From contig SVHC01000003.1 in NCBI GenBank assembly GCA_015056055.1, positions 55,485-119,484 of the forward strand: DNA of 64,000 bases. The letters are read 5' to 3'. Source of the stretch: Clostridiales bacterium (GTDB lineage: Bacteria; Bacillota; Clostridia; Christensenellales; Aristaeellaceae). Both the position numbers and the translations under genes were made by a program. Under the pieces are notes generated by a model. It was not told the DNA's origin. It ran no database searches and saw nothing but the letters and a program-made list of their open reading frames with translations. Position 1 is the first letter of the stretch. The number at the start of each line of letters is the position of its first letter. Of this stretch, positions 14,929 through 24,732 are shown piece after piece.

Positions 14929-14966
14929 CAGCCTCCCATCGCACATACCCGACGGGAGGCTGTTTC
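14929..14966 (+). terminator. terminator after the DUF4450 gene
   Basis: Stem CAGCCTCCC/GGGAGGCTG followed by a short T tract. Confidence 0.7.
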
Positions 14967-14999
14967 CGTTGCGAATGCTGTTAAAAATCCATGCCCCTG

Positions 15000-15028
15000 T
15001 TTACTTTTTCGCGCGTATCCGCTATAAT
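15000..15028 (+). promoter_or_regulatory. ileS promoter
   Basis: TTTACT (15000-15005), 17-bp spacer, TATAAT (15023-15028), just upstream of the T-box leader. Confidence 0.75.
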
Positions 15029-15035
15029 GTAGGAA

Positions 15036-15268
15036 ATATTTCGCGATGAAGGAAACCGCTTTTTGCAACTCGCATCCAGAGCGAGCCGGGGATGGTGCAA
15101 GCCCGGCGGATACGGCGAAAAGCGCATCAATCCCGAGCGATGCCGGCCGAACGGAGTAGGTCTGCACGGGCGCGCCCGATACAGCGCGATTCAAGCGGGC
15201 GCACACATGCGCCAATTTGGGTGGTACCGCGAGACAATCTCGTCCCATAACGGGACGGGTTTTTTGTT
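15036..15268 (+). promoter_or_regulatory. T-box riboswitch leader of ileS (isoleucine)
   Basis: The diagnostic T-box sequence AATTTGGGTGGTACCGCG lies at 15214-15231. It is followed by the intrinsic terminator CTCGTCCC-ATAA-CGGGACGGG and a T-run (15239-15265). Upstream is a long stem I whose distal loop contains GGATGGTGCAAGCC. An ATC triplet at 15126-15128, on the 3' side of stem I, is the likely specifier codon for uncharged tRNA-Ile. The leader lets transcription through when isoleucine is scarce. Exact stem I boundaries were not folded by computer. Confidence 0.95.
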
Positions 15269-15297
15269 TTGGACGCCAAGTATGGAGGGAATATAAC

Positions 15298-18200
15298 GTG
15301 ATCAAAAAGGTTTCTACGGATCTCGACTTCCTTAAGAGAGAGGAAGAGGTCATTTCGCTCTGGCGCGAGCAGGATATTTTCCGCCGCTCCATCGACCAGC
15401 GCGAAGGCTGCGATGTTTACACTTTCTATGACGGCCCGCCGACGGCAAACGGCAAGCCGCATATCGGCCATATTCTGACCCGCGCCATGAAGGACCTGAT
15501 TCCGCGCTATCAGACCATGAAGGGCAAGAAGGTTCTGCGCAAGGCCGGCTGGGATACCCACGGTCTGCCGGTAGAACTGGAAGTTGAAAAGCTGCTTGGT
15601 CTTGACGGCAAGGAGCAGATCGAAGAATACGGCGTTGAACCCTTTATCGCCGAGTGCAAAAAGTCCGTTTGGAAGTACAAGGGCGAATGGGAGCGCATGA
15701 GCGAGCGCGTCGGCTTCTGGGCCGATATGGATGACCCGTACATCACCTATGACAACCGCTATATCGAATCCGTATGGTGGTCCCTGAAGCAGATTTTCGA
15801 CCGCGGCCTGCTCTATAAGGGCCACAAGGTCGTTCCCTACTGCCCGCGCTGCGGCACCGCGCTGTCCAGCCACGAAGTAACCCAGGGCTACAAGGAAGTT
15901 ACCGAGGATTCCGTATTTGTGCGCTTCGCCATCAAGGGCGAGGAAAATGCATACTTCTATGCATGGACCACCACGCCGTGGACTCTGCCCAGCAACGTCG
16001 CACTGTGCGTAGGCCCCGAATTTGATTACTGCCGTTTCCGCGCTGCCGACGGCAGCACCGGCATCATGGCAAAGGCTCTGCTTGAAAACGTGGTAGGCGA
16101 AGTAGAAATCCTTGACACCATGAAGGGCACCGATCTTGCCGGCATGGAATACGAACCCCTCTACCGCTTCGTCGAGCCCGAAACGCCCGCTTGGCGCGTA
16201 ATTACCGGCGATTACGTCACCCTGACCGACGGTACCGGTATCGTTCATATTGCTCCCGCCTTCGGTGAGGACGACGCCCGCGTAGGCCGCGAAAACGATC
16301 TGCCCTTCGTACAGCTCGTTGACGCAAAGGGCTGCATGAGCAAGGAAACCGCATGGGCTGGCACCTTCGTAAAGAAGGCCGATCCCATGATCATTGAGGA
16401 TCTTGCAAACCGCGGACTGCTCGTAAAGAAGCAGGCTTACACGCATAATTATCCGTTCTGCTGGCGCTGCGACACTCCCCTGATCTACTACGCCCGCGCT
16501 ACCTGGTTCATCCGCATGACCGAGCTGCGCGACCGTCTGCTCGCCAACAACAAGACCGTAAACTGGATGCCCGAAAACATCAAGGAAGGCCGCATGGGCA
16601 ACTTCCTGGAGAACGTTATCGACTGGGGTCTCTCCCGCGAGCGTTACTGGGGCACTCCGCTGCCGATCTGGATCTGTAAGGACTGCGGCCATCTGCACGC
16701 CATCGGCTCCATTGAAGAGCTGCGCGCAATGGGCGAAAACGTTCCGGAAGATATCGAGCTGCACAAGCCCTTCATTGACCGCGTGGACATCAAGTGCCCG
16801 AAGTGTCAGGGCCAGATGCAGCGCACGCCCGAAGTTATCGACTGCTGGTACGATTCCGGCTCCATGCCCTTCGCCCAGTGGCATTATCCCTTTGAGAATA
16901 AGGAAATCTTCGAGCAGAACTTCCCGGCAAACTTCATCTCCGAAGCTATCGACCAGACCCGCGGCTGGTTCTACACCCTGATGGCCATCGGCACCCTGAT
17001 CTTTGACAAGGCTCCCTTTGAGAACTGCCTCGTTCTGGGCCATGTTCAGGATAAGGACGGCCAGAAGATGAGCAAGCACAAGGGCAACGTCGTTGACCCG
17101 TGGGATGTTCTCAACAAGCAGGGCGCAGACGCCGTCCGCTGGTACTTCTATTCCGTAGGCGCACCGTGGCTCCCGAGCCGCTTCTCCGGCGACATGGTCT
17201 CCGAGACGCAGCGCAAGTTCATGGGCACTCTGTGGAACACCTATGCATTCTTCTGCCTGTACGCATCCATCGACGGCTACAACCCGGAAACCGACAAGGC
17301 TGCCGAGCTGACCCTGATGGACAAGTGGGCACTTTCCAAGCTGAACACCCTGATCGAAACCGTGGACAAGGGCCTCGCCGCCTACAACGTCACCGAGTCC
17401 GCACGCGCTATCGCCGCATTCGTTGATGAGCTGTCCAACTGGTACGTACGCCGCTCCCGCGAACGCTTCTGGGGCAAGGGCATGGAAGGCACGAAGCTCG
17501 CCGCCTTCGAAACCCTGTATACCATCCTGAAGACCCTGTGCGGCCTGTTGGCTCCGTACACTCCCTTCATGGCTGAAACCATGTATCAGAACCTCAAGAC
17601 CGCTTCCGAGCCGGACAGCGTACACCTGACCAACTTCCCGGTAAGCGACAAGAATCTGATCAACCCCGAGCTCGAGGCCGATATGGAAACCGTTATTGGG
17701 GCCGTTCAGCTGGGCCGTACCTGCCGCAGCGAAGCAAACCTGAAGGTTCGCCAGCCGCTGGCTACCGCCTACGTCAAGGGCGCACACCTCAATGACGAAA
17801 TGGCAGCCCTCATCGCTGACGAGCTGAACGTCAAGACCGTTGAATTTGTGGACGATGCCCGCGCATTCACCACCTACACCCTCAAGCCGCAGATGCGCAC
17901 CCTTGGCCCGAAGTACGGCAAGATCCTGCGCGCCATCGGCGAGAAGCTCACCACCCTCGACGGCAACGACGTAGTAGATGCATTCGACCGCGGCGAAACC
18001 GTTTCCTTCGATATCGACGGCACCAATGTTGTGCTGGAGAAGGATGACGTTCTGACCGCCTCCGCCAACAAGGCCGGCTTCGTTGCTTCCAGCGACCGCA
18101 GCATGACCGTTGTTCTGGACTCCAACCTCACCGAGGCTCTGGTGGAAGAGGGCTTCGTACGCGAAGTGATCTCCAAGATTCAGACCATGCGCAAGGACGC

Positions 18201-18399
18201 AAACTTCGACGTTACCGACCGCATCAGCGTTGTGATCGAGACCGGCGACAAGCTCGCCGCCATCCTCGCTGCCAATGCAGAGGTTGTGAAGACTGCTGTT
18301 CTGGCCACCGAAGTGACCCTCGCCGCAGCAGGCGACGCTGCTACCGAGTGGAACATCAACGGCGAAAAGGCCCGCATCGCCGTAGCCGTAAACGCATAA
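15298..18399 (+). CDS. ileS: isoleucyl-tRNA synthetase
   Basis: 1033 residues. The class I signatures are HIGH at 55-58 (NGKPHIGH) and KMSKH at 590-594. The editing domain lies between them (TTTPWTLPSN, GTGIVHIAPAFGEDD), and the anticodon-binding domain follows (NTYAFFCLYASID, SNWYVRRSRERFW). Length and the opening block DVYTFYDGPPTANGKPHIGH are those of the eukaryote-like IleS2 branch, which is typically less sensitive to mupirocin. The start is GTG at 15298 after GGAGGG. Expression is governed by the T-box immediately upstream. Confidence 0.97.
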   Translation: MIKKVSTDLDFLKREEEVISLWREQDIFRRSIDQREGCDVYTFYDGPPTANGKPHIGHILTRAMKDLIPRYQTMKGKKVLRKAGWDTHGLPVELEVEKLLGLDGKEQIEEYGVEPFIAECKKSVWKYKGEWERMSERVGFWADMDDPYITYDNRYIESVWWSLKQIFDRGLLYKGHKVVPYCPRCGTALSSHEVTQGYKEVTEDSVFVRFAIKGEENAYFYAWTTTPWTLPSNVALCVGPEFDYCRFRAADGSTGIMAKALLENVVGEVEILDTMKGTDLAGMEYEPLYRFVEPETPAWRVITGDYVTLTDGTGIVHIAPAFGEDDARVGRENDLPFVQLVDAKGCMSKETAWAGTFVKKADPMIIEDLANRGLLVKKQAYTHNYPFCWRCDTPLIYYARATWFIRMTELRDRLLANNKTVNWMPENIKEGRMGNFLENVIDWGLSRERYWGTPLPIWICKDCGHLHAIGSIEELRAMGENVPEDIELHKPFIDRVDIKCPKCQGQMQRTPEVIDCWYDSGSMPFAQWHYPFENKEIFEQNFPANFISEAIDQTRGWFYTLMAIGTLIFDKAPFENCLVLGHVQDKDGQKMSKHKGNVVDPWDVLNKQGADAVRWYFYSVGAPWLPSRFSGDMVSETQRKFMGTLWNTYAFFCLYASIDGYNPETDKAAELTLMDKWALSKLNTLIETVDKGLAAYNVTESARAIAAFVDELSNWYVRRSRERFWGKGMEGTKLAAFETLYTILKTLCGLLAPYTPFMAETMYQNLKTASEPDSVHLTNFPVSDKNLINPELEADMETVIGAVQLGRTCRSEANLKVRQPLATAYVKGAHLNDEMAALIADELNVKTVEFVDDARAFTTYTLKPQMRTLGPKYGKILRAIGEKLTTLDGNDVVDAFDRGETVSFDIDGTNVVLEKDDVLTASANKAGFVASSDRSMTVVLDSNLTEALVEEGFVREVISKIQTMRKDANFDVTDRISVVIETGDKLAAILAANAEVVKTAVLATEVTLAAAGDAATEWNINGEKARIAVAVNA

Positions 18400-18407
18400 A
18401 GCACGAT

Positions 18408-18441
18408 AACGCCCGATATCCCTCCGGATACCGGGCGTTTC
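18408..18441 (+). terminator. terminator after ileS
   Basis: Stem AACGCCCG/CGGGCGTT around TATCCC-rich loop; short T tract. Confidence 0.65.
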
Positions 18442-18480
18442 ACACATGAATATACTTTTATCACAATAGGAGGCTCTGTT

Positions 18481-21126
18481 ATGGCACAAAACATCCGCAC
18501 CATGTCCGTAGGAACTCCCGTTGACCTTGCTCCCTGGTCCTATATCTGGCGCAGCGACAAAGCCGTTCAGGACAAGCCCGAAGCAGATTTTATTCCGCGC
18601 AGAATCAAGCGTCAGGATGAAGTTTACCGCACGCTGGTTCCCACGCTTGGAAAAAAAGCCGCCAGCCATTTCTATCCCGACCAGACAGACTGTCTGAAAG
18701 AACAGCTGCCCCCGGCAAAGGGAAAACTTCTGACCGGCGCGCTGTGGGTCGGCAATATCGAAGAATATGAAATTGAACTCATCTGGCCCGAAGGCGCTTG
18801 CATTCCCGCCGAAGAAGATGTGGAAGTGCGCGCATATCCCACCGCGTGGGGATGGTTCGGCTTTTCTGTCGATCAGAAGCTGATCCGCACCAAGCAGGAC
18901 GGAAACTCTTGGTTATATCCCTGCCTTCCGGGCGAGATGATGGATATCGCCTACGGCAAAAAGGTTCGCGCCGCAACGCAGGTGATCGCGGTATTTGCTC
19001 CGGAAGGTGCTCCGGTACCGGAAATCCACATCACCGGCGATGACCTCGGTGCTTGGAAAGAAGTAACCTTCACCGTGGAATGGGGCTTTGCCGATAATCT
19101 TCCGCCCTTCACCGGAAAGATGGAATCCTCTCTGGCAGTGCCCACCATTATCGAAATGGACACCGAAAACCGCAAGGCCCGCATTTCCTGCCTGTATTCC
19201 GAAGAAGCCCGCTACGGCTGCGATTCCAAGCTGACCCTCATCACGGATGAAGCGGAGCTCATGGGCGCGACCGTTCTTCTGCGCGAACTGGCAAACGCGC
19301 CCATCTGCGTACCGGAAGCCGGCCTGTTCTTCTGCCCGGCAGATAAGGCCATGACCGCGCAGGAATACATGGACGCACAAAAGGCACAGGGAAAAAAGAC
19401 CGTAGCACAGCAGGTACGCGAGCACGAAGAATCCCAGAGCTGGGAACAGCTCATCCGCAACCTGCGCCTGTGGCGCTGCCCGGACGGAACCGAGCTTACG
19501 CCTTTCCCGGAATCTCCCGCACCTGCCGTTCCGCTGCGCGTGCCGGATAAGCGCTGGGAAACCATGTACAACCTTGCGGTTGAACAGCTGCGCGGCAAGC
19601 ACATGTGGGGCTTCCTTGCACTGGAAGTTGCCCGCGCCACGATGGCAAGCGAACTGACCGGCCTGCACGCAGAGGCTGACCGCGTTTACGATTATTTCCT
19701 CGCTTCGCCCGGTATCAAGCCCGATGCCGATTACTCCACCGGCGAAGGTTCCCTCGAATGGGCCAAGACCATGCAGCATGATATCGGCTACGGCCATGAG
19801 GGCACCCATTTTTCCACCGGCAAGATGCTGTACTCCATGATGCATCGCTATTATCTGACCGCAGACAAGGCTTGGGTGGAGGAGCGTCTGCCCCGCCTGA
19901 AGAAGGCTGCAGACTGGATCATCAGCGAACGAAACGGTTACATGAAAGATACCGCCAACCGCGAAGAGCTGCTTTGCTACGGCATGATGCCGCCCGCCTT
20001 CCTGGGCGACTATGCAGCGCCTTCCTCTGACTGGCACTGGTACCATATGGACAATGTGCCCGCCTACGCAGGTCTGGCTGCATTTGCGGATGTTCTGACC
20101 CAGATTGGGGATGCTTCCGCGGAATACTACACCAAGGAAGCCAAGGCTTTCGAACGCGATCTGATCGCCATGGCAAAGCGCGAAGGCCTGTATTCCCCGG
20201 TACGCCGCGCACGCGACGGCATTTCCCGAAGCTTTATTTCCCGCATGCTCTATTCCGGCGGTCTTTTGCACTTCCAGGAAGAAACCAACATTCCCCAGTA
20301 CAACATGGGTATCAACGATCTGTTCCAGGGCGCGCTGCCTCTGGGCGATATCGGCGGCGTTCTGGATCCCTATGACCGCCGCATCGTAGGTACGCTGACC
20401 GCCATGACCGAACGCGGCATGACCCTCGCCGGTCAGGATGATCTGGAAAACCCGGCGCATCCCACCGCAACGGAAGAGGAAAAGGAACTGCGTGCACTGC
20501 AGGCAGCAGAATCCGCCGCACAGATCCGCACCGGTCGGCCTCCGGCCGAAGATATGTGGTTCTGGAGCCGCTTTGCAGACCTTCCCAAGATCTCGCACAA
20601 CGCAAATGTTTATCTCCGTCAGGACGATATTCCCAATTTCCTGTACTTCTTCTTCAACCACGTTATCGCCATGGTCGGCTCCGACGGAAGGCTCTGGGAG
20701 CATCCGCGCCCGGATACCTACATCCCGTGCGACAATCCCGACAACGGCACCGCAGCGTGGTTCACCGAGAACTTCCGCAACATGCTGCTGATGGAAGACC
20801 GCGATACGCTGTGGCTTGCAAAGGGCACGCCCCGCGCATGGCTGAAGCAGGACTGCACCATCGAAGCAATCAATGCACCCACCCTGTACGGCTATCTGAC
20901 GTACAGCATTCATTCCGATGTTGCCAGCGGCGCCATCTGCGCATCCGTGGATGTACCTTCCCGCAAGGAAGTTCCCACGATGAAGCTGCGCCTGCGCCAT
21001 CCGGATAAGGCAAAGATCAAGTCCGTTCTCGTAAACGGCGCACCCTATGCGAACATCGATGCTGACGGCGAAACCGTCACCTTCGAAAAGCCGCAGGGCA
21101 AGCTGGAAATCCGCGTAGAATACTGA
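18481..21126 (+). CDS. uncharacterised six-hairpin glycosidase-like protein
   Basis: 881 residues. The first 330 or so look like beta-sandwich domains. Residues about 350-800 have the helical periodicity and aromatic-rich loops of an (alpha/alpha)6 toroid: LEWAKTMQHDIGYGHEG, GDYAAPSSDWHWYHMDN and AWFTENFRNMLLMED. A small C-terminal beta domain (MKLRLRHPDKAKIKSVLVNG) follows, as in several glycosidase families. No signal peptide. ATG at 18481 follows AGGAGG. I could not assign it to a numbered GH family. Conserved-looking acids in the central blocks (SLEWAKTMQHD, SSDWHW) are candidates for catalysis. It lies just past the ileS terminator with no obvious promoter of its own. Confidence 0.65.
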   Translation: MAQNIRTMSVGTPVDLAPWSYIWRSDKAVQDKPEADFIPRRIKRQDEVYRTLVPTLGKKAASHFYPDQTDCLKEQLPPAKGKLLTGALWVGNIEEYEIELIWPEGACIPAEEDVEVRAYPTAWGWFGFSVDQKLIRTKQDGNSWLYPCLPGEMMDIAYGKKVRAATQVIAVFAPEGAPVPEIHITGDDLGAWKEVTFTVEWGFADNLPPFTGKMESSLAVPTIIEMDTENRKARISCLYSEEARYGCDSKLTLITDEAELMGATVLLRELANAPICVPEAGLFFCPADKAMTAQEYMDAQKAQGKKTVAQQVREHEESQSWEQLIRNLRLWRCPDGTELTPFPESPAPAVPLRVPDKRWETMYNLAVEQLRGKHMWGFLALEVARATMASELTGLHAEADRVYDYFLASPGIKPDADYSTGEGSLEWAKTMQHDIGYGHEGTHFSTGKMLYSMMHRYYLTADKAWVEERLPRLKKAADWIISERNGYMKDTANREELLCYGMMPPAFLGDYAAPSSDWHWYHMDNVPAYAGLAAFADVLTQIGDASAEYYTKEAKAFERDLIAMAKREGLYSPVRRARDGISRSFISRMLYSGGLLHFQEETNIPQYNMGINDLFQGALPLGDIGGVLDPYDRRIVGTLTAMTERGMTLAGQDDLENPAHPTATEEEKELRALQAAESAAQIRTGRPPAEDMWFWSRFADLPKISHNANVYLRQDDIPNFLYFFFNHVIAMVGSDGRLWEHPRPDTYIPCDNPDNGTAAWFTENFRNMLLMEDRDTLWLAKGTPRAWLKQDCTIEAINAPTLYGYLTYSIHSDVASGAICASVDVPSRKEVPTMKLRLRHPDKAKIKSVLVNGAPYANIDADGETVTFEKPQGKLEIRVEY

Positions 21127-21137
21127 TCCACATATGC

Positions 21138-21187
21138 AAAATCAAGCGCCCTTCCGCAGAAAATTCTGCGGAAGGGCGCTTGATTTT
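21138..21187. terminator. long bidirectional terminator
   Basis: A 24-bp perfect inverted repeat (arms 21138-21161 and 21164-21187, AAAATCAAGCGCCCTTCC-type) between convergent genes, with A and T ends that serve both directions. Confidence 0.8.
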
Positions 21188-21261
21188 GCCGGATTTCATC
21201 TCATCAGGCTCATTTCACTCGACAACTTTCCCTCAAGCAATCGATGATTTAGATGGCTTCT

Positions 21262-23280
21262 TTACTTTTCCCTGCGGATACGCTTCATCAGGCAACTACG
21301 GGGCGTGGGGAGGGAAAGGGTGATGCCGGCTGCAAGTTCTTCGCCGGAATATACCGTTTCCTCGAGAGTATCTGCATCGGCGAATACGTACTTTGCACCG
21401 GGTACGGCAAATTCCATCTTAACCGTGCAGGTTTCATCCTCACAATCTTCCTGGCGGAATGCGAGCAGCAAGCCTTCTCCGATTTCGCCGTCTTCATATG
21501 CAACAGCGGTCCAGCCATAGCGGTCGTCATGCGCATGCCACGGAGTGAGCACATACATATCCTTGACAAGCATGTGACGGATGCTGCGCCACTCATGCAG
21601 ATACGTGCGCAGGGTTTCGAAATCCAGCTCGGGATTGTGCACGAACTGTTCAAAGAAATTGAAAATCGGCAGATAGGATGCGCGATAGATATACTTATCG
21701 CTGCCGGCGCCGCTGCTTGTATCCAGCTGACCCTCGGTTTCCTTGGTAGCCGCGCCGTGGAAGGGAATCCACTGGCAGAAAGAGCTCGTCATGGAAAGGC
21801 GCAGGGCAGTGGTAGTGCGGTCGGCATCGCTGCGCATAAAGGGAACGCCTCGGCGCATGGATTCCAGATCGTTTCGTCCGCCGCCGCCCGCGCAGGAATC
21901 CACGAAGGTGCACCTTCCGTTTTCCGCGCAGAATGCAAGAATATTGTCCCACAGCTTATAGTGTCCATCGATGGCCTTGTTTTCTGCCACGCCGTAGCGC
22001 GGGAAGCCAAGACGGGTGCTTTCCTCATGATCCAGCTTGTCCCAGGTCCAGTTGTGGTTGGCGTTGTTATCCTCGCGATAGAGGTCAACGCCGTTTTGGG
22101 CCATCATCTTGAGGATGCGGTCTGTGGTCCATGCAAGGCATTCCGGATTGCCGATGTTGTTGGTGATGCTTCCGACTTCAATGGCCCATTCTTTTTTGTA
22201 GCCGTAGTTCTTTACCAGATCATCCACATGGGTAACGCGCTCAGGTTCAAACCAGACAAGCGTCTTAATGCCATGCTTGTGGAATTCTTCTACGGATTCG
22301 CGGAAACTGTCACCCGGCCATTTGATCGCATCCATTTCCCAGGAACCGATGGTTCCCCACCAGTCCGTTTCGACAGTGTTTCCCGCAGGGTCAAAGTACC
22401 ATCCCGCATCAAACCAACGGAAATCAGGCGCAACGTCCTCCGCAAGCACCTTGTCCAGCGAAGGCTTCCAGGTGAAATAGCGCTCGGAAATGCTGCCGTC
22501 CGAATTCGGAAGGCCGGTATCGCCCGCGTAGCAGGTAGTAGAGAAGGGCTTGATCGCATCGCCCTGACCATTGGCGCGGGGCATATTGCAGTTGATGAAC
22601 CATTCGCGCCACAGGTTCATGGAATCGGTATAGCTGCGTCCCTTGTACGGAATCAGAACGATCAGCGCGGTACGCAGGGTTTCACCGGGCAGAAGCTGTG
22701 CTTTCAGCTTCATATTGTTGCGCAGGCGAACTTTCGTGCCGGAATTCGTCTTTACAAACAGAGCATCCCAGATACCTGCCCAGCCGATGGCCATAAGGGT
22801 ACCGCTGTCGCCGTGCTCCAGATTGAAATAGGGGAAACCGGTATGCGTGGCGCGGCCGCCGACGGATTCAAAGCGCGCAGAACCCTTGCTCAGATCCTTT
22901 TCATACGGGGCGTAATTGTGATCCAGATCGCCGCGGATACCGCGAACCATGCCATCCTCACCGGCAAACGTCATATCCAGCGCGACAATGTTCCGCAGAA
23001 GAGCAGAGGGGCGATCGGACGTATTTTCAAAATATACGGTATATTCGCTCTGACCGTATTCGGCGCGGTATTTTGCCTTTGCGCGAATCTGAAGGCATTC
23101 GTCAACCTTCCATACCCCTTCCAGTTCGTCGTTTTCCAGTTCGTACTTCAGGCATTCCATGCCGCCAAAGCCGTTATACTGCTTTTCGTTATAAAGAAAC
23201 GATACCGGGAAGGTTTCTGCCGTACAGATTTTATCAAACAGTCTTTTTCCCATTTCCAGAGAAAGGCTTTTTTTAGACAT
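21262..23280 (-). CDS. GH36 alpha-galactosidase
   Basis: 672 residues with an N-terminal super-sandwich, a TIM barrel and a C-terminal beta domain. The nucleophile is D404 in YREDNN, and the acid/base D485 in FMRSDADRTT. WFDAGWYF, VWFEPERV and DSCAGGGGRNDLESMRRG are further GH36 blocks. It hydrolyses terminal alpha-1,6-galactose from melibiose- or raffinose-like sugars. The start ATG at 23280 follows AAGAAGG; a longer reading to 23403 lacks a ribosome site. Cytoplasmic. The YREDNN form belongs to a less studied GH36 subgroup, so fine specificity is open. Confidence 0.92.
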   Translation of the reverse strand: MSKKSLSLEMGKRLFDKICTAETFPVSFLYNEKQYNGFGGMECLKYELENDELEGVWKVDECLQIRAKAKYRAEYGQSEYTVYFENTSDRPSALLRNIVALDMTFAGEDGMVRGIRGDLDHNYAPYEKDLSKGSARFESVGGRATHTGFPYFNLEHGDSGTLMAIGWAGIWDALFVKTNSGTKVRLRNNMKLKAQLLPGETLRTALIVLIPYKGRSYTDSMNLWREWFINCNMPRANGQGDAIKPFSTTCYAGDTGLPNSDGSISERYFTWKPSLDKVLAEDVAPDFRWFDAGWYFDPAGNTVETDWWGTIGSWEMDAIKWPGDSFRESVEEFHKHGIKTLVWFEPERVTHVDDLVKNYGYKKEWAIEVGSITNNIGNPECLAWTTDRILKMMAQNGVDLYREDNNANHNWTWDKLDHEESTRLGFPRYGVAENKAIDGHYKLWDNILAFCAENGRCTFVDSCAGGGGRNDLESMRRGVPFMRSDADRTTTALRLSMTSSFCQWIPFHGAATKETEGQLDTSSGAGSDKYIYRASYLPIFNFFEQFVHNPELDFETLRTYLHEWRSIRHMLVKDMYVLTPWHAHDDRYGWTAVAYEDGEIGEGLLLAFRQEDCEDETCTVKMEFAVPGAKYVFADADTLEETVYSGEELAAGITLSLPTPRSCLMKRIRREK

Positions 23281-23323
23281 ATGGTTTCCTTCTTTCAACT
23301 TATTTGCCGCCAATGTTAACAAC

Positions 23324-23352
23324 AGTATAGTACACATTCTTCCTTTATGCAA
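23324..23352 (-). promoter_or_regulatory. promoter of the GH36 gene at 21262-23280
   Basis: On the minus strand TTGCAT (23352-23347), 17-bp spacer, TATACT (23329-23324). A TGTTAACA palindrome at 23313-23320 just downstream could be an operator half. Confidence 0.7.
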
Positions 23353-23403
23353 GCCGCCAAGAATCCTAATTCGGAAAATCCCGCAAAATTTTGTTCCCTG
23401 CAA

Positions 23404-23432
23404 TTGCCGAACAGGGCAGAGTGCGGTATAAT
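23404..23432 (+). promoter_or_regulatory. promoter of the glycerol-1-phosphate operon
   Basis: TTGCCG (23404-23409), 17-bp spacer, TATAAT (23427-23432), 40 bp before the ATG at 23472. Confidence 0.75.
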
Positions 23433-23471
23433 TGCTGTATACGCAAATCGTTTCATCCGGAGGGATTTACT

Positions 23472-24731
23472 ATGGATATTAAACAGCTTCTTCAGGGCAT
23501 TGACTGTGCCTGCGGAAAAAAGCACACCTGCCCCATTGATTTTGTGGCCGTTGAACGCGGCGCAGCAAAACACCTTGAAACCCTGTGCAGAAAGCAGAAC
23601 ACCCTGCTTATCGTTGCGGACGAAAATACTTTCCTGGCAGCAGGCGAGGCGACCCTGTCCGCACTCAATGGGAAGAACATAAAAAAAGTTATCTTCCCGG
23701 GCGACAGCATTCTTATTCCCAACGAAGATGCTGTAGCTGCCGTAAATGCGCAGCTTTCCGGCGCGGAAAAGATCATCGGTATCGGTTCGGGCGTAATTCA
23801 GGACCTGTGCAAATATGTTTCGCACGAAAGCGGCATTCCTTACTGCATCGTCGCCACCGCCCCTTCCATGGACGGCTATGCCTCCACGGGTGCTGCCATG
23901 ATCATGGGCGGCATGAAGGTAACTTATCCCGCCGGACTTCCGGAAGCCATCCTTGCAGACCCCGCCGTTTTGAAGGACGCGCCTATGGAAATGATTCGCG
24001 CGGGCTACGGCGATATTGTGGGAAAATATTCCGCCCTGAACGATTGGCTGCTGAGCCGCGAGGTTAACGGCGAATACTTCTGCCAGACGATTTATGACCT
24101 TACCTTCGATATGGTCAAGCAGACGCTCGCCCTTGCAAAGGGGCTCATGAACCGCGACGAGGAAAGCGTGCGCGTACTGATGGAGGCGCTGGTCGTGGTC
24201 GGCATCGCGATGAGCTTTGCGGGTTCCTCCCGTCCGGCATCGGGCAGCGAGCACCATCTGTCGCACTTCTTTGAAATCACCGGTATCGTGCACGGAAAGG
24301 ACTATTTCCCGCACGGAATCGACGTGGCCTATTCCACCATCGAAACCGCCCGCTTGCGTGAAGAAATCCTCAAAAACGCCTTCCCGGATACGCAGTACCG
24401 CCCCACCCGCGAAGAATATGTGCAAGAGATGAACCGCCTTTACGGTTCCGTGGCGGACGGCTGCATTGCTCTTCAGGACAAGGTCGGCCTGTACAAAAAG
24501 GATATGCTCTCCATCTACAAGGCTAGGGAAGAAAACATACGCGCCATTCTGGCAGACATGCCCACCGCTCAGCAGATTGAAGAAATGCTCGCCGCCGCAG
24601 GATATGACAAGGCCGAATTCTATGCCCTCTACGGCGAAGAAAAAATCCGCGACGCCATCCTCTATGCCAAGGAACTGAAGGATCGCTACACCGTCCTGTG
24701 GCTTTACTACGATCTTTTCGGAGGGAAATAA
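23472..24731 (+). CDS. egsA: sn-glycerol-1-phosphate dehydrogenase (AraM/EgsA family)
   Basis: 419 residues. The NAD-binding block GIGSGVIQDLCKY, the metal/substrate block ATAPSMDGYASTGAAM and the histidine block SGSEHHLSHFFEI are those of NAD(P)-dependent glycerol-1-phosphate dehydrogenases, which interconvert DHAP and sn-glycerol-1-phosphate with a bound Zn or Ni. Length agrees with bacterial AraM. It is first in a three-gene operon: the next gene (GDPD) starts 1 bp after its stop, and the third overlaps by 4 bp. This context favours a catabolic role, oxidising glycerol-1-phosphate freed from phosphodiesters, over ether-lipid synthesis; no PcrB-like gene is present. The direction is inference. 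Confidence 0.9.
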   Translation: MDIKQLLQGIDCACGKKHTCPIDFVAVERGAAKHLETLCRKQNTLLIVADENTFLAAGEATLSALNGKNIKKVIFPGDSILIPNEDAVAAVNAQLSGAEKIIGIGSGVIQDLCKYVSHESGIPYCIVATAPSMDGYASTGAAMIMGGMKVTYPAGLPEAILADPAVLKDAPMEMIRAGYGDIVGKYSALNDWLLSREVNGEYFCQTIYDLTFDMVKQTLALAKGLMNRDEESVRVLMEALVVVGIAMSFAGSSRPASGSEHHLSHFFEITGIVHGKDYFPHGIDVAYSTIETARLREEILKNAFPDTQYRPTREEYVQEMNRLYGSVADGCIALQDKVGLYKKDMLSIYKAREENIRAILADMPTAQQIEEMLAAAGYDKAEFYALYGEEKIRDAILYAKELKDRYTVLWLYYDLFGGK

Positions 24732-24732
24732 A

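Noticed and set aside
15127-18669. Minus-strand open frame of 1180 codons opposite ileS
   Set aside because: It is longer than ileS itself but is a mirror of its GC-biased codon use. It would cross the T-box and terminator, and its protein has no recognisable domain.
21138-21187. The 24-bp perfect inverted repeat as a mobile element end
   Set aside because: It lies alone between convergent genes with flanking A and T tracts; a bidirectional terminator explains it fully.
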